Shown piece after piece: positions 1-10,170 of a DNA stretch of 64,000 nucleotides. The position numbers and the translations under genes are program-made. The stretch lies in contig NZ_BAZW01000014.1 of assembly GCF_000974365.1 (NCBI RefSeq), positions 1 through 64,000 on the forward strand. Direction: 5' to 3'. Under the pieces are notes generated by a model, which made no database searches, was not told the DNA's origin, and worked only from the letters and a program-made list of their open reading frames with translations. Within the stretch, counting starts at the first letter, position 1, and every line of letters starts with the position of its first letter. Origin of the DNA: Geofilum rubicundum JCM 15548. GTDB taxonomy: Bacteria; Bacteroidota; Bacteroidia; Bacteroidales; Marinilabiliaceae.

Positions 1-46
1 TAATGTCGTCATATGCTAAAGAATTAAATGGTTGATCAAGCCTTGG

Positions 47-83
47 ATAAAAACTCCAGCTCCCTTTGGTGGTGCTGGAGTTT
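47..83 (-). terminator. rho-independent terminator of the first SusCD operon
   Basis: A 10-bp inverted repeat (AAACTCCAGC at 51-60 and GCTGGAGTTT at 74-83) is followed on the minus strand by a run of T. It lies about 50 bases past the stop of the lipoprotein gene at 131, the last gene of the minus-strand operon. Confidence 0.8.
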
Positions 84-130
84 CAAAACTAAGTTACTGT
101 TTTAAATATGTTATTTGAAAGTATTTACGC

Positions 131-934
131 CTATTCTGCCATAGGTTTAAATACCCACACCCATCCCGGACTCCATGCAACCCCGGACATAAACAGGACC
201 AGGCGGTCTTCTGTGAGTTCTATAATTTGGTACTCTTTTAGTCCATCGACCTGTACGCCTCCACCTTCTACGCCCAGTATATTGGCATCTCCAATTATGG
301 TCAGTCTGGAGAAGTCTGAATTGAAAACCCAGGTGCTACCAGTTACTGGATCTGCATCGGGTGAAGCGTGGTAGGTAAAGTTGGGCCTACCGTCTAAATC
401 AAAAGTCATCCGACCCAATTCATCCGTTGGTCCGTCCTCTGGTTGCCACCAGAAAGCGTTCCAGTCAGCATCCGTCATGTACCACCATTTGGTTAGGTCA
501 GATTTGTCAAAAACCCAGGTTTTACTGCCTTCACCAACCAAATGTCCCCATTCTTCTGGGACTGCTACATCCAGAACAGTGATGTCAACGTCTATGGTTT
601 TGGTCACATACTCCACCTTTGTTACGTCGCTATCGGGCAAATATCCTGAAGATACAACATAGGTAAATGTCTGAGTGCCAGTGATTGGGTAAAGCACCTC
701 CACTTCATCACTAAAGCCTTTATTAATAGAATAGTTCCAATAGCCTGTGACGCCCGGGGTATTCATTTTTAAGGTGAATAGATTACTACCCGGTGAAGAA
801 TGAATGGCCAGCAATTCTATTTTTTCCGGATCGAAGCTGTTTTCCAACGCGTCTCGGTCCTCTATTGGCTCGCAGGATGTGATTAGCGCCAGGCAAGCTG
901 ATGCATATATGCCTATTTTTTTTAGTGTTTTCAT
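131..934 (-). CDS. surface glycan-binding lipoprotein (SusE/SGBP-like), third gene of a SusCD operon
   Basis: About 267 residues. The longer open frame reaches 997, but the ATG at 934 starts a clear lipoprotein signal (MKTLKKIG..., lipobox ending ALITSC), so I chose 934. The N-terminal third is Ig/PKD-like beta sequence. The C-terminal half is unusually rich in Trp (KWWYMTD, FWWQPED, SPGWVWVF), as expected for a beta-sandwich that binds sugar rings. It lies directly downstream of susD and before the operon terminator, the usual place of a cell-surface glycan-binding protein. The role as an outer-membrane glycan-capturing accessory to the SusCD pore is inferred from position and composition. 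No catalytic motif is visible, and I cannot name the exact domain family. Confidence 0.7.
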   Translation of the reverse strand: MKTLKKIGIYASACLALITSCEPIEDRDALENSFDPEKIELLAIHSSPGSNLFTLKMNTPGVTGYWNYSINKGFSDEVEVLYPITGTQTFTYVVSSGYLPDSDVTKVEYVTKTIDVDITVLDVAVPEEWGHLVGEGSKTWVFDKSDLTKWWYMTDADWNAFWWQPEDGPTDELGRMTFDLDGRPNFTYHASPDADPVTGSTWVFNSDFSRLTIIGDANILGVEGGGVQVDGLKEYQIIELTEDRLVLFMSGVAWSPGWVWVFKPMAE

Positions 935-965
935 AATGATCATTTTTAGTTTGAAACAATGCATG

Positions 966-2690
966 TTACCATCCCGGGTTCTGTTCGTAAAGGCCATCGG
1001 ACAAACGAATTTCCGATTCAGGGATGGAAATCAGACCTTTGACTTCAGATCTGTAAGTGGCACTGTAGGTTCCTTCAACGCCGTTGTTGGTAACCGTGGC
1101 TGTTCTGCCAAAGTAATTGTTGGCACTGTTGTCCACGTCGCCCCATCGGACCAGGTCGAACCAGCGCACACCTTCAAACGCAAATTCGTGTTTGCGTTCA
1201 TTCTTTAATACCTCCAGTGAATAGCTGACAGGTTCCAAGCCGGATCTGGCTCTTACAGTGTTTATGCCATCGGCGGTTTGTGTTAATTCTGAGTGCATTA
1301 ACAGTACATCGGCGTAGCGTAAATAGTAGAAATCCTGAGCACTCCACAGCATATAGCTGTCGCTGTCGGCTCCCGGTCCATACATATAGTAGAACAGACC
1401 CTTTACACCATCCGGGCCATCGTGTTGTAGCTGAATGTATTTCTTATTGACCAGATCTGTCTGTAAAACACCGTTATTGGCATCCGGATTGTAACCTTCT
1501 ACGCCCTCATCTGTGGCATTCAGGTCTAAAACTGAGCCGCGTTTGCGTGGGTCATCGTTCGACCATTCATTATAAAACACAGGGTTGACTGTTCCCCATC
1601 CCCATCCCTGACCGTAGGGGAGCAGGTCCTGACCGCGGATAGAGAAGAATAGAACGGCCCAATTCCGGAATTTGGTATTGTTCCAATCTGCAAAGGCATA
1701 ACGTAAGGCAAACATCACCTCCTTGTTTCCCGTGCCGAAAGTTGAATGAGGACCATCCTGTCCAGTCCATTTGAGATCCTCATTTTCAGCCCATGGCAGG
1801 ACTGTTTCTCCGGCGCTCTCATTGACATAGGCGTAGGGCCACAGGTTTCTGAAATCTGTGACCAGTTGATAACCACTGTTATTCATTACATCCTCTAAAT
1901 GTTCGATGATGTGCGCTTTGTTGATAGCTGTTGCATCAGGCAGAAGAATCTCGCTTGTAGGCTGATTCTCTATATTGGTCATGTATCCTGTAAAATGCAA
2001 GTAGGTGCGGGCGAGGTAGGCTTTGGCAACCCATTTGTTGGCATGACCGTAATCGCTCAACAGGGTTGTGTTTATATTCACACTGCTCATAAGTGTGGCT
2101 GCCCTGTGAAAGTCGGCTGCTATTTGGCTGAAAGTCTCTGTGTAGGAAGATCTCGGTACATTGCGTAGGGCATCGGGCGTTAAAATAAGTGGCATGCCAC
2201 CAAAGAAACGGGCCGCTCTGAACATTAGAAAGCCGCGCATAAAATACGTTTCTCCCAAAGCATTCTGTAAATAGGCATCAGCCTCTTCCTGACTGGCAAA
2301 AAAGGAAGAGAAATCGGCATCAGATAAAGCAGATATAATACTGTTGGCCCTAAATACGCCTTTGTATGTTTCAAGCCAGAGCGGATGATAGGTGTCTTCA
2401 GATGGATCGACAAATTCCGCTGCATTTAAAGCAAAGGCATCATCGGCACCACCACCTGAAAAAACAAGATCGCTCATCATGCTGGCGGCAATGTGCTCAT
2501 CCGCAAGTCCTGTGCCTGTTTGTACATAAAGGGCGTTGTAAACGCCGGATAAGGCTTCCTCAATATCGGTAGGCGTACGGTAATAATTATCCGTGCTTTT
2601 TTGAAACAGGTTCCTGGTATCAAGGTGGTCATCACAACTACTGGTGATGACAACCAACCCAAGTGCTAAGGAAAATAGTATTTTTTTCAT
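966..2690 (-). CDS. SusD/RagB family nutrient-binding outer membrane lipoprotein
   Basis: 574 residues from the ATG at 2690; a longer frame to 2762 lacks a signal peptide at its start. The N-terminus MKKILFSLALGLVVITSSC is a lipoprotein signal. The C-terminal region has the classic SusD features: a YLRYADVLLM helix followed by NTVRARSGLEP, then ERKHEFAFEGVRWFDLVRWG near residues 510-535. SusD proteins cap the SusC pore at the cell surface and hand over oligosaccharides. The gene follows susC on the same strand with a short gap, so the two are very likely co-transcribed. Confidence 0.95.
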   Translation of the reverse strand: MKKILFSLALGLVVITSSCDDHLDTRNLFQKSTDNYYRTPTDIEEALSGVYNALYVQTGTGLADEHIAASMMSDLVFSGGGADDAFALNAAEFVDPSEDTYHPLWLETYKGVFRANSIISALSDADFSSFFASQEEADAYLQNALGETYFMRGFLMFRAARFFGGMPLILTPDALRNVPRSSYTETFSQIAADFHRAATLMSSVNINTTLLSDYGHANKWVAKAYLARTYLHFTGYMTNIENQPTSEILLPDATAINKAHIIEHLEDVMNNSGYQLVTDFRNLWPYAYVNESAGETVLPWAENEDLKWTGQDGPHSTFGTGNKEVMFALRYAFADWNNTKFRNWAVLFFSIRGQDLLPYGQGWGWGTVNPVFYNEWSNDDPRKRGSVLDLNATDEGVEGYNPDANNGVLQTDLVNKKYIQLQHDGPDGVKGLFYYMYGPGADSDSYMLWSAQDFYYLRYADVLLMHSELTQTADGINTVRARSGLEPVSYSLEVLKNERKHEFAFEGVRWFDLVRWGDVDNSANNYFGRTATVTNNGVEGTYSATYRSEVKGLISIPESEIRLSDGLYEQNPGW

Positions 2691-2758
2691 ACGGGAATAA
2701 TTTAATTTTTTAGTTGTCGTATGGAACTCCATGATGACTTTTTTTAAGGGTGTTTGTG

Positions 2759-5700
2759 TCAAAACGTAACATTCACACCCAACATAACCGTCCGTGGCAG
2801 AGGGTAAAGTCCCAGGTCAATGCCGGACGACCAACTGTCTGGTCCGTAGCCTACCTCGGGATCCATTCCGTCGTATTTGGTAAAAGTATAGAGGTTGTTT
2901 ACAGAAACATAGACGGAGGCTGCCTGCATCCAATCCACCGAGTTCAATATTCTGTCTAGTTTATATCCAACAGTCAAATTGTTGACTCTTAGGAAATCCG
3001 CATCGTGCAAGTAGATGTCCGAGATGTAATTTGAGTTGGCATTGGCCACCGCGCTCAGGCGTGGTTGAGTGTTTGAGGTGCCCTCTCCGTGCCACCTGTT
3101 GAATACAGATGTAGAAAAATTTTGCATTGGAGAGCCAGAGAAATCACGATAGGATTGCATCACTTGCATGCCAAATTTTCCGGCCAATGTTGTATTGGCA
3201 TAGAAACCTTTAAACTCAGCGTTTAATTGTATGCCCAATTCAAAATCAGGATGGGGTGTGCCTATTTTAACTTTGTCCGTTTCATTGATTACGCCATCGC
3301 CGTTTTGATCAACAAAGCGCACATCGCCTGGTCGACGCGGAGTATCCATTTCGGATCCGACTCTGATAGGGTCACCATCAGCCGTTACATAAGCATTCAC
3401 TTCGGCATTGTTTTGGAATATCCCATCGGTTTTGTAACCATAAAAATAGCCGATGGGCTGGCCGACTTCAACACGTGATACATAAGCAGTTCCTTGTGCC
3501 AGAACGTCTGTTTCTCCGTGAATGATGCCTTCAGCATTGGCCAGTCGGGTTACTTTGTTTTTATTATGGGCGCCGCTCAAACTAATGCCATATTTAAAGG
3601 AGGTTTTTCTTTCATTCCAGGACAGCATCATTTCATATCCCTTGTTTTCCACATCGCCGCCGTTGATATATGGGGCATCTGCTCCGAAAGTCCCTAGTAT
3701 GGGTGCGATAACCAGCCAGTCTTTGGTGGTTTTTTTATACCAATCGAGATTTAAGCCCAGCCGGGAATCCAGGAAATTGGCATCCAGTCCAATATTCAAT
3801 TGCTCAGAAGTCTCCCATTTGACATCCGGGTTGGGGATGTTTGATGGAATGGAGGTGGAGGAAGAAACCAGCTTGTCAGCCCCGAAGTAGTAACCTCGTG
3901 ATAAATAATTAATGTTGGAGGTGTAGATGAAGTTGCTGATGGACTGGTTGCCGTTTTGGCCCCAGCTGGCGCGCAGTTTGCCAAAGGTTATCCAGTCAGC
4001 GCTTTGCATGAAGTCTTCTTCGGTAAATATCCATCCGGTTGAAACAGATGGAAAATAACCCCATCGGTTATCCGGTGCAAAGTTGGAAGAGCCATCTGCT
4101 CTAAAAGTGATATCGAGCATGTATTTTTCCTTGAAGTTGTAGGAGGCGCGGCCCATGTAAGACATTAGCCCACCTCCTTGCGCGGCCCAGTCGCGCCCAG
4201 TGGCACTGATGTCTCCAATTGTTTCAACGTTTTGAACATTGTATAGGTAGGCATACTCTGGCAGACCAAAGGCTGAGCCTGACTTGGAGGCTTCCATGCT
4301 GGTGCTGAGCTCGTTCTTTAGCATCTCGGTGCCTGCCAGCAGGTTTATTTTATGGTGGTTGATTTTGAAGTCGTAGGTCAGTGTGTTGGTCCAGGTATAG
4401 GAAATGCCCTGGTACATACTTTGGGTAACCCGGTCTTTAGCCCGGCGTGACAGGTTGGCAAGGGCATACACCTGGTTGTAGGATCTGTTGTGTCCAAACC
4501 AGCCATTGATACCAAAGGATGATCTGTATTTCAAATTCATAACAGGCTCTATTACGGTAAATACATTACCTGACCGTGTTGCCTTTTCCCCAGCTGTTGT
4601 TGTGCCGGTCATACATCGTAGCAATGGGGTTGTGTTGATTTCTGTCAACCCCTTCTAAAGTGGGACTGTAGCCCATTGTCAGACGGTTGAGCGACTGCAT
4701 ATCATATTCCTGGGGCATAAAGGGATTGGTGATAATGGCATTGTGCAAGTCGTTCCAATAAATATCTCCGGCGGCTATGGTTCTGTTTTTCGTATTTGTG
4801 TAGGTAAAGTTCTCACCAACCGTCACAATGTTGTGCTTCTCATTTTTGAAAAGGACCATTTCGGTGTTCAGTCGAGCCGTCATTCTGCGGTAACCTGCAT
4901 CGGTAATGTCGCCACCTACAATGCCACTCTGATTCAAATAGGAAAAACCCATGGCATAGACGATGTCATCAGAGGCCCCGGAAATATTGACCGAATGGCT
5001 CTGCATTTGGGCGTTGTCTTTAATCATTTCATCCACCCAGTCCGTTCCTTTCCAGCCGGATTGTAGTTTGTCCCAGACATGTTGCCCGTAGGCCTGTCCC
5101 AAGTTGCCGGGGTAGTTGCCGTCAAAATAGGTATTGCCATTAACAATCATGTTTTCCCAGTTGTAAGGAGCTGCTCCGTCGTTGAGTCTGGCCTCATTGA
5201 AAATGTACATATATTCCTGGGCATCTAAAACCGTTGGCTTTTTATAAAGATTCTGAACACCATAGTATCCGTCGTAGGTAACCTGAGCTTTACGACCTTT
5301 TACGCCTCTTTTAGTGGTAACAAGGATGACGCCATTGGCAGCTCGTGAGCCATATATGGCTGCCGATGCGGCATCTTTTAATACATCGATGGCTTCAATG
5401 TCTGAAGCGTTGAGATGATTAATGTTGGAGGCTGCCACCCCATCCACTATGTAAAGGGGGGCTGCATCACCTATGGTTCCCATGCCGCGGATGGTTACCT
5501 TTGTTCCAGCGCCGGGAGATCCGTTGTTTCTGGTTATCTGGACGCCTGGTGCAATCCCTTGAAGTGCCTCCATGGCTGTTGTGGTATTCAATTCTGCAAT
5601 TTTTTCTCCACTGACATTGACATTGGCCCCGGTGACCAGCGCTTTCCGCTGAACGCCATAGCCAATGACAACCACTTCGTCCAGATCAGATAGATAATCC

Positions 5701-5990
5701 AGCATAACTACACTTATTTGGGTTTGTGTGCCAACCTCGATTTCTTGCGTTCTCATTCCTACAAATGAAAAGACAAGAATGGATGACTGGTCTTCCACTT
5801 CAATGGTGAATCGCCCATCCATATCTGTTATTACCCCGTTCTGCGTGCCTTTCTCCATGACTGTAAGTCCCGGAACAGGCTCATTGTTTGTGTCGTTTAC
5901 AACACCGTTGACGCTTTGCTGTGCATAGGATGTCAGACCTATCAGTAAGCAAAAAATCAACACCAAATTTCTTCTTTTCATGGGTTTCAT
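2759..5990 (-). CDS. SusC/RagA TonB-dependent outer membrane transporter (one frameshift)
   Basis: One gene split into two frames. The upstream part (5990 to about 4566) has a signal peptide, a CarboxypepD_reg-like domain (VNGVVNDTNNEPVPG, DMDGRFTIEV), a DEVVVIGYG motif and the plug domain (VTIRGMGTIG, PLYIVDGV, VLKDAASAAIYGSRAANGVI). The downstream part (to 2759) is the beta-barrel, ending in VMLGVNVTF. The frames overlap at 4566-4648; joining them near the GGGGAAAA run (minus strand, about 4584-4591) by removing one base gives a continuous 1076-residue protein of normal SusC length. It imports oligosaccharide with the neighbouring SusD, powered by TonB. Transcription probably starts in the divergent control region at 6000-6170. 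Confidence 0.93.
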
Positions 5991-6085
5991 AGTTAAATAA
6001 TAAATAAATCGACTGATTAAAGTTTAATGTTGAACCTTCCTGCAAAGTAAACTTCTGTGCAAAGATGTTAATTATTGCAATATAA

Positions 6086-6144
6086 TGCAAGCGGTTGCGC
6101 AAATAAATTGTATTTTTGTTTTCGGATTGCACAACACAGTGCAA
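6086..6144. promoter_or_regulatory. divergent control region with two LacI-type operator candidates and a GH9 promoter box
   Basis: Between the divergent susC and GH9 genes lie two dyads. TGCAAGCGGTTGCG (6086-6099) fits the LacI/CcpA-type pattern TGnAAnCGnTnnCA at all but the last base. TTGCAC-AACACA-GTGCAA (6127-6144) is a perfect 6-bp inverted repeat with a 6-base spacer. Between them TATTTTTG (6111-6118) fits the Bacteroidota -7 box TAnnTTTG for rightward transcription, but I see no good -33 TTTG. The nearest candidate regulator is the LacI protein at 8044. Binding is inference. Confidence 0.5.
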
Positions 6145-6179
6145 GTAGTTGATTGAGTTTTTAATAAAAATGATTTACG

Positions 6180-7976
6180 ATGAGAACATTTCGACACCTA
6201 TTGATGACAGCAGGATTACTCCTGTTGGTGCAATGTGGCTTAAAAAAGCCCAAGGAGAATTTGACCGGACAAATTTTAATTAATCATTTGGGTTACGATA
6301 CCCAAGGCAGTAAGACCTTTGTTTTTCAGACAAAGGAAAGTCATGCGCCCGAATCATTCAGTTTGGTGGATCAGGATGGGAAGCTTGTTTTTGAGGGGGC
6401 ATTCAAAAATGGTGGACCCATTGATAATTGGCATACGGGCAATGCTGTTGCCGGGGCTTTCTCTTCTTTTGATGTTCCCGGGAACTATCGGATTGAATTG
6501 GATTATATGGACAAAGCCTATGTCAGTGAGTATTTTTCAATAGCCCACCAGCAAATTGCTCAATCAACTTTAAGCCTCTTGATAAAGGGTATTCATTCCC
6601 AAAGAACTTCTGGCGTGTACAATGAAACAGACCAGCAAATGGGCTTTTTTGGCGATCGGGCGGATGTTGTTGATGTCAGCGGCGGGTGGTACGATGCATC
6701 GGGCGACAGGAGTAAGTATTTGAGTCACCTGAGTTATGCCAATTTTATGAATCCGCAACAAGCCCCAATGGTTGTATGGAATTTTCTTGAGGCTGCCCAC
6801 AGGCTCTCCAATTACAGGTTTGAAGACGTGGTGGAGACGCGGCAAAAAATGCTTGATGAGGCATTACATGGTGCCGACTGGTTGGTTAAAATGCAGGATG
6901 CAGCTGGCTATTTCTATCTGAATGTGTTCGACAATTGGTCCTGGGATCCTGAAAAAAGAGAAATTTGTGCTTACATCGGTCAGGAAGGTATTAAAAACGA
7001 ATACTACCAGGCGGGCTACCGGGAGGGTGGCGGTATGTCTATTGCTGCTTTAGCCAGAGTGGCCGGCGATCAATTGGGCAATGAGTCTGCCACCAATCAA
7101 TACCTCTCTGCTGCCATAAAGGGGTTTGAGCATTTGGAGGAGAATAACCTGAAATACCTTGCCAATGGGGAAGAGAATGTGATTGATGACTACTGCGCTT
7201 TAATGGCAGCTACAGAGCTCTTTTATGCTTCCAATGATCACAAGTATCTGCAGGCTGCCAGAAAAAGGATGCATCGGCTGACCGGCCGTTTATCCAATGA
7301 TGAGAATGCCAGGGGTTTTTGGTTGGCAGATTCTGCGACGAACAGACCCTTTTTCCATGCGGCTGAAGCTGGTCTGCCCATTGTCGCATTGGTGAGGTAT
7401 CTGCAATTGGAAGCGGATTCATCTCATAGAAATAAAGCTGTAGAAGCTATCCGGCGTGCAGTGGATTTTGAATTGGCAATAACAAATGAAGTACATAACC
7501 CGTTCGGTTATGCCCGGCAATACGTTAAGGCTACCATTGAAATTCCTAATCGAACAGCTTTTTTTATACCACAAAACAACGAAACCGGCTATTGGTGGCA
7601 GGGTGAAAATGCGCGCATAGCTTCTTTGTCCGCAGCTATGAGGTTAGCGTTGCCTTATTTGGACAGCAACAAAGAAGAAGAGGTGCTTGGTTATGCAGCC
7701 AATCAGATTAATTGGATTTTGGGCCTTAATCCATATGATATTTGCATGTTGGATGGTCGCGGAAGAAATAATCCGAAATATGCAGAAGGTGAAAAAGAAA
7801 TGAATGTGTCAGGATGTGTTTCTAATGGAATTACAGCGGGTTTTGGTAATGAAAGAGATATCGCTTTTTACCCTGATCCATACAGAAATGATCCTTCGCA
7901 TAAGTGGAGGTGGGGTGAGCAATGGTTGCAACATGGATCATGGCTGATGCTAGCGATTTCATTATCATTGCAGTGA
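6180..7976 (+). CDS. GH9 family glycoside hydrolase lipoprotein with N-terminal Ig-like domain
   Basis: 598 residues. The N-terminus ends in a lipobox (LLLVQC, Cys19), so the protein is probably membrane anchored. Residues about 30-125 (GQILINHLGYD...) match the CelD_N Ig-like module that precedes many GH9 catalytic domains. The catalytic (alpha/alpha)6 barrel follows: GGWYDASGDRSKY at 168-180 corresponds to the GH9 DAGD region, and the C-terminal WRWGEQWLQHGSW carries the Glu in the position of the acid catalyst. NQINWILGLNPY is another GH9 signature. Family members include endoglucanases, cellodextrinases and exo-glucosaminidases; the substrate cannot be fixed from sequence. It is divergent from the SusCD operon and shares its control region, so it is likely part of the same locus. 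Confidence 0.88.
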   Translation: MRTFRHLLMTAGLLLLVQCGLKKPKENLTGQILINHLGYDTQGSKTFVFQTKESHAPESFSLVDQDGKLVFEGAFKNGGPIDNWHTGNAVAGAFSSFDVPGNYRIELDYMDKAYVSEYFSIAHQQIAQSTLSLLIKGIHSQRTSGVYNETDQQMGFFGDRADVVDVSGGWYDASGDRSKYLSHLSYANFMNPQQAPMVVWNFLEAAHRLSNYRFEDVVETRQKMLDEALHGADWLVKMQDAAGYFYLNVFDNWSWDPEKREICAYIGQEGIKNEYYQAGYREGGGMSIAALARVAGDQLGNESATNQYLSAAIKGFEHLEENNLKYLANGEENVIDDYCALMAATELFYASNDHKYLQAARKRMHRLTGRLSNDENARGFWLADSATNRPFFHAAEAGLPIVALVRYLQLEADSSHRNKAVEAIRRAVDFELAITNEVHNPFGYARQYVKATIEIPNRTAFFIPQNNETGYWWQGENARIASLSAAMRLALPYLDSNKEEEVLGYAANQINWILGLNPYDICMLDGRGRNNPKYAEGEKEMNVSGCVSNGITAGFGNERDIAFYPDPYRNDPSHKWRWGEQWLQHGSWLMLAISLSLQ

Positions 7977-8043
7977 TTACGTTTGTTAAACAATATTTCT
8001 TAATTTTGCCAGCGAAAACGGATTTGTAATTAAGAATTAACGG

Positions 8044-9061
8044 ATGCCCGCATCAAACGTAACCATCAATGACATTGCCCGGGAATTAAAGGTAGCACCA
8101 TCTACCATCTCCCGGGCGCTTAATAATAAGAGTCAGATTAGTGAGAAAACTAAGAAGATGGTTCGGCAAAAGGCTGCTGAATTAGGTTATGATATTAATT
8201 TGGTGGCCTCTGGTTTGTCAAAGAATAAATCAACCATAATCGGCGTATTGCTGCCTAACATCAACCGTTATTTTTTCAGTCAGGTTGTGAGTGGGATTGA
8301 GTCTGTTGCGAATGATAAAGGTTATCAGATAATCATTGCACAGACCAATGAATCGTTGGAGCGCGAGATCGAAGTTGCCCGAATGTTTAACTCCACCGTG
8401 TTGCCGGGGTTATTGCCTGCTTGTCGGTTAAGACAACGGATGTTTCTCATCTTGAAAAGCTTAAGAAAAATGGGATCCCTCTTGTTTTGTTCGATCGGGT
8501 AGATTATGCAATGGATTGCCAAAAAATAATTGTAGACAATTTTGACGGGGCGTTTCAGGCCGTATCCCATCTTATAAAAACAGGATGTAAAAAGATCGCT
8601 CATTTGGGTGGGCCTTCTGACTGTAAAGTGTTTCAGGAAAGGGCAAGAGGATTTCAGGAGGCCTTGGAAATTAACCAAATAGAATTGTTGCCCAATTTTT
8701 TATTGGCAACAGATTTGACACACGAAGATGTGCGTGGGGTTTTTAAAAGATGGATGACGGCCCTTCAACGGCCGGATGGGATTTTGTAGCAGGCAGTGAT
8801 GCCGGCTTATTGTTCACCAAAATGGCCGTTGAAGCAGGAATAAAGGTTCCCGACGAATTGGCCATTGTTACCTTTGGCGATGAACCGGCCAATGAGTATA
8901 TATGTCCGTCTCTGTCGGCCGTTGAAATGCCGGGGTATGACATGGGAAGAACTTCTATAAGTCAATTGTTTGATGCGATAGAAGGTCGTTCCGGCGATTC
9001 GGGGACGATCGTTAAGCCACTTCAACTAATCGTTAGAAGGAGTTCTTTTAAAAGAGATTAA
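8044..9061 (+). CDS. LacI family transcriptional regulator (two frameshifts)
   Basis: The N-terminal LacI helix-turn-helix is clear (VTINDIARELKVAPSTISRALN, then the hinge INLVASGLSKNKS), followed by a periplasmic-binding-protein-like sensor domain (IIGVLLPNINRYFFSQVVSGIE). The frame breaks twice. Restoring one C near 8393 joins to the second segment (RVAGVIACLSVKTTD...). Restoring one T in the T run near 8788 joins to the third (GIFVAGSDAGLLF...DELAIVTFGDEP). The repaired protein is 339 residues, the normal length for the family. It probably controls the GH9/SusCD locus, since operator-like dyads lie in the divergent region upstream. The breaks look like sequencing errors. Confidence 0.9.
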
Positions 9062-9141
9062 GAAATAGTTGGCCGCTTTTTTATAGCTGACTACTTTTAT
9101 AGATTGATACGGATACAGGTGTATAACTCATTGATATTATT

Positions 9142-10017
9142 ATGATTAAAGATCTATCGCAAAATGAGCAATCCGTCATAGGGGTTTTTTTAGGAGGGAA
9201 GATCCTGCGGGCAGGACGGGTCAATAACAATGTGGTGGAGGCGTCTGTTTCCATGGAAATTGACAACTACGGTAGTGAAGAGGAGATTCTCAGTCAGATG
9301 ATGGAAGCCATTGAAAAAGTCATAACGCCGGAAGTTGTGGGTGTTGGCATCGGCGTGCCCAGTCTGGTAGATGTTTCCCGCGGCATTGTTTACAATGTGG
9401 AACATATTCCCTCCTGGCGACAGGTTCAACTGGCCGATTTGCTTAAATCGCGTTTTGAGATAGATATTTATGTGAACAATGATGCCAATTGCTTTGCCGT
9501 TGGTGAGAAATATTACGGTAAAGGTCGCCCCTACAGTAACATGGTTGGGGTAATTGCCGGTGAAGGGCTTGGCGTGGGAATCATTACCAATGACAGGCTC
9601 TATTCCGGCACCAATTGTGGAGCCGGTGAGTTTGGTTATATTCCTTACCGGGACCATAACTATGAGCATTACTGTACCCCCGGTTATTTTGAATTGAAGT
9701 ATGGGATGAGAAGTAAGACTTTGCTTGCCAGAGCAAAGAAGGAGGATAAAATAGCCTTGGCTATTTTAGAACAGTTTGGCATAGATATGGGCCATTTTAT
9801 TCAAACCATCTTATTCGCGCTCGATCCTCAGTGCATTATTCTGGGAGGGCCAATTGCTTCTTTTTATCCTTTCTTTGAATCCCATGTGTGGAAGGTTCTA
9901 AGGAAATTTCCTTATCCTAAATCTGTGGAAAATCTGACGATTGCCGTCAGCGATGAGCCGGATGTTTCAATTTTGGGAGCTGCGGCGCTCTATTTTGACG
10001 CCAAACAGCAATACTGA
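9142..10017 (+). CDS. ROK family protein (sugar kinase-like, degenerate motifs)
   Basis: 291 residues. The ROK fold is recognisable from VVGVGIGVPSLVD, the VNNDANCFAVGE motif that holds the catalytic Asp, and GCGAGEFGYIPY-like sequence. Two hallmark features of active kinases are altered. The N-terminal DxGGT phosphate loop reads GVFLGGKILRA, without the Asp, and the GH...CxCGxxGC zinc motif reads GYIPY...HYCTPGYFE, without the His and most of the cysteines. It follows the LacI regulator by 80 bases. It may be a glucokinase-like enzyme with reduced activity or a sugar-sensing protein; there is no DNA-binding domain. The family call is firm and the activity uncertain. Confidence 0.8.
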   Translation: MIKDLSQNEQSVIGVFLGGKILRAGRVNNNVVEASVSMEIDNYGSEEEILSQMMEAIEKVITPEVVGVGIGVPSLVDVSRGIVYNVEHIPSWRQVQLADLLKSRFEIDIYVNNDANCFAVGEKYYGKGRPYSNMVGVIAGEGLGVGIITNDRLYSGTNCGAGEFGYIPYRDHNYEHYCTPGYFELKYGMRSKTLLARAKKEDKIALAILEQFGIDMGHFIQTILFALDPQCIILGGPIASFYPFFESHVWKVLRKFPYPKSVENLTIAVSDEPDVSILGAAALYFDAKQQY

Positions 10018-10170
10018 TTTTTTTGGCGAATGGTTTATTTTGATTGTATTACTTGTTATCTTTGTTGGAGTTGAAAAAAATGATCAGTGTTGGTTCCTGG
10101 TCATGGTCTTTCTGTTTATTTGGTGTTTGTATTTGTGACAGGCTAAAATTGAAAAACAAATATTTACACT

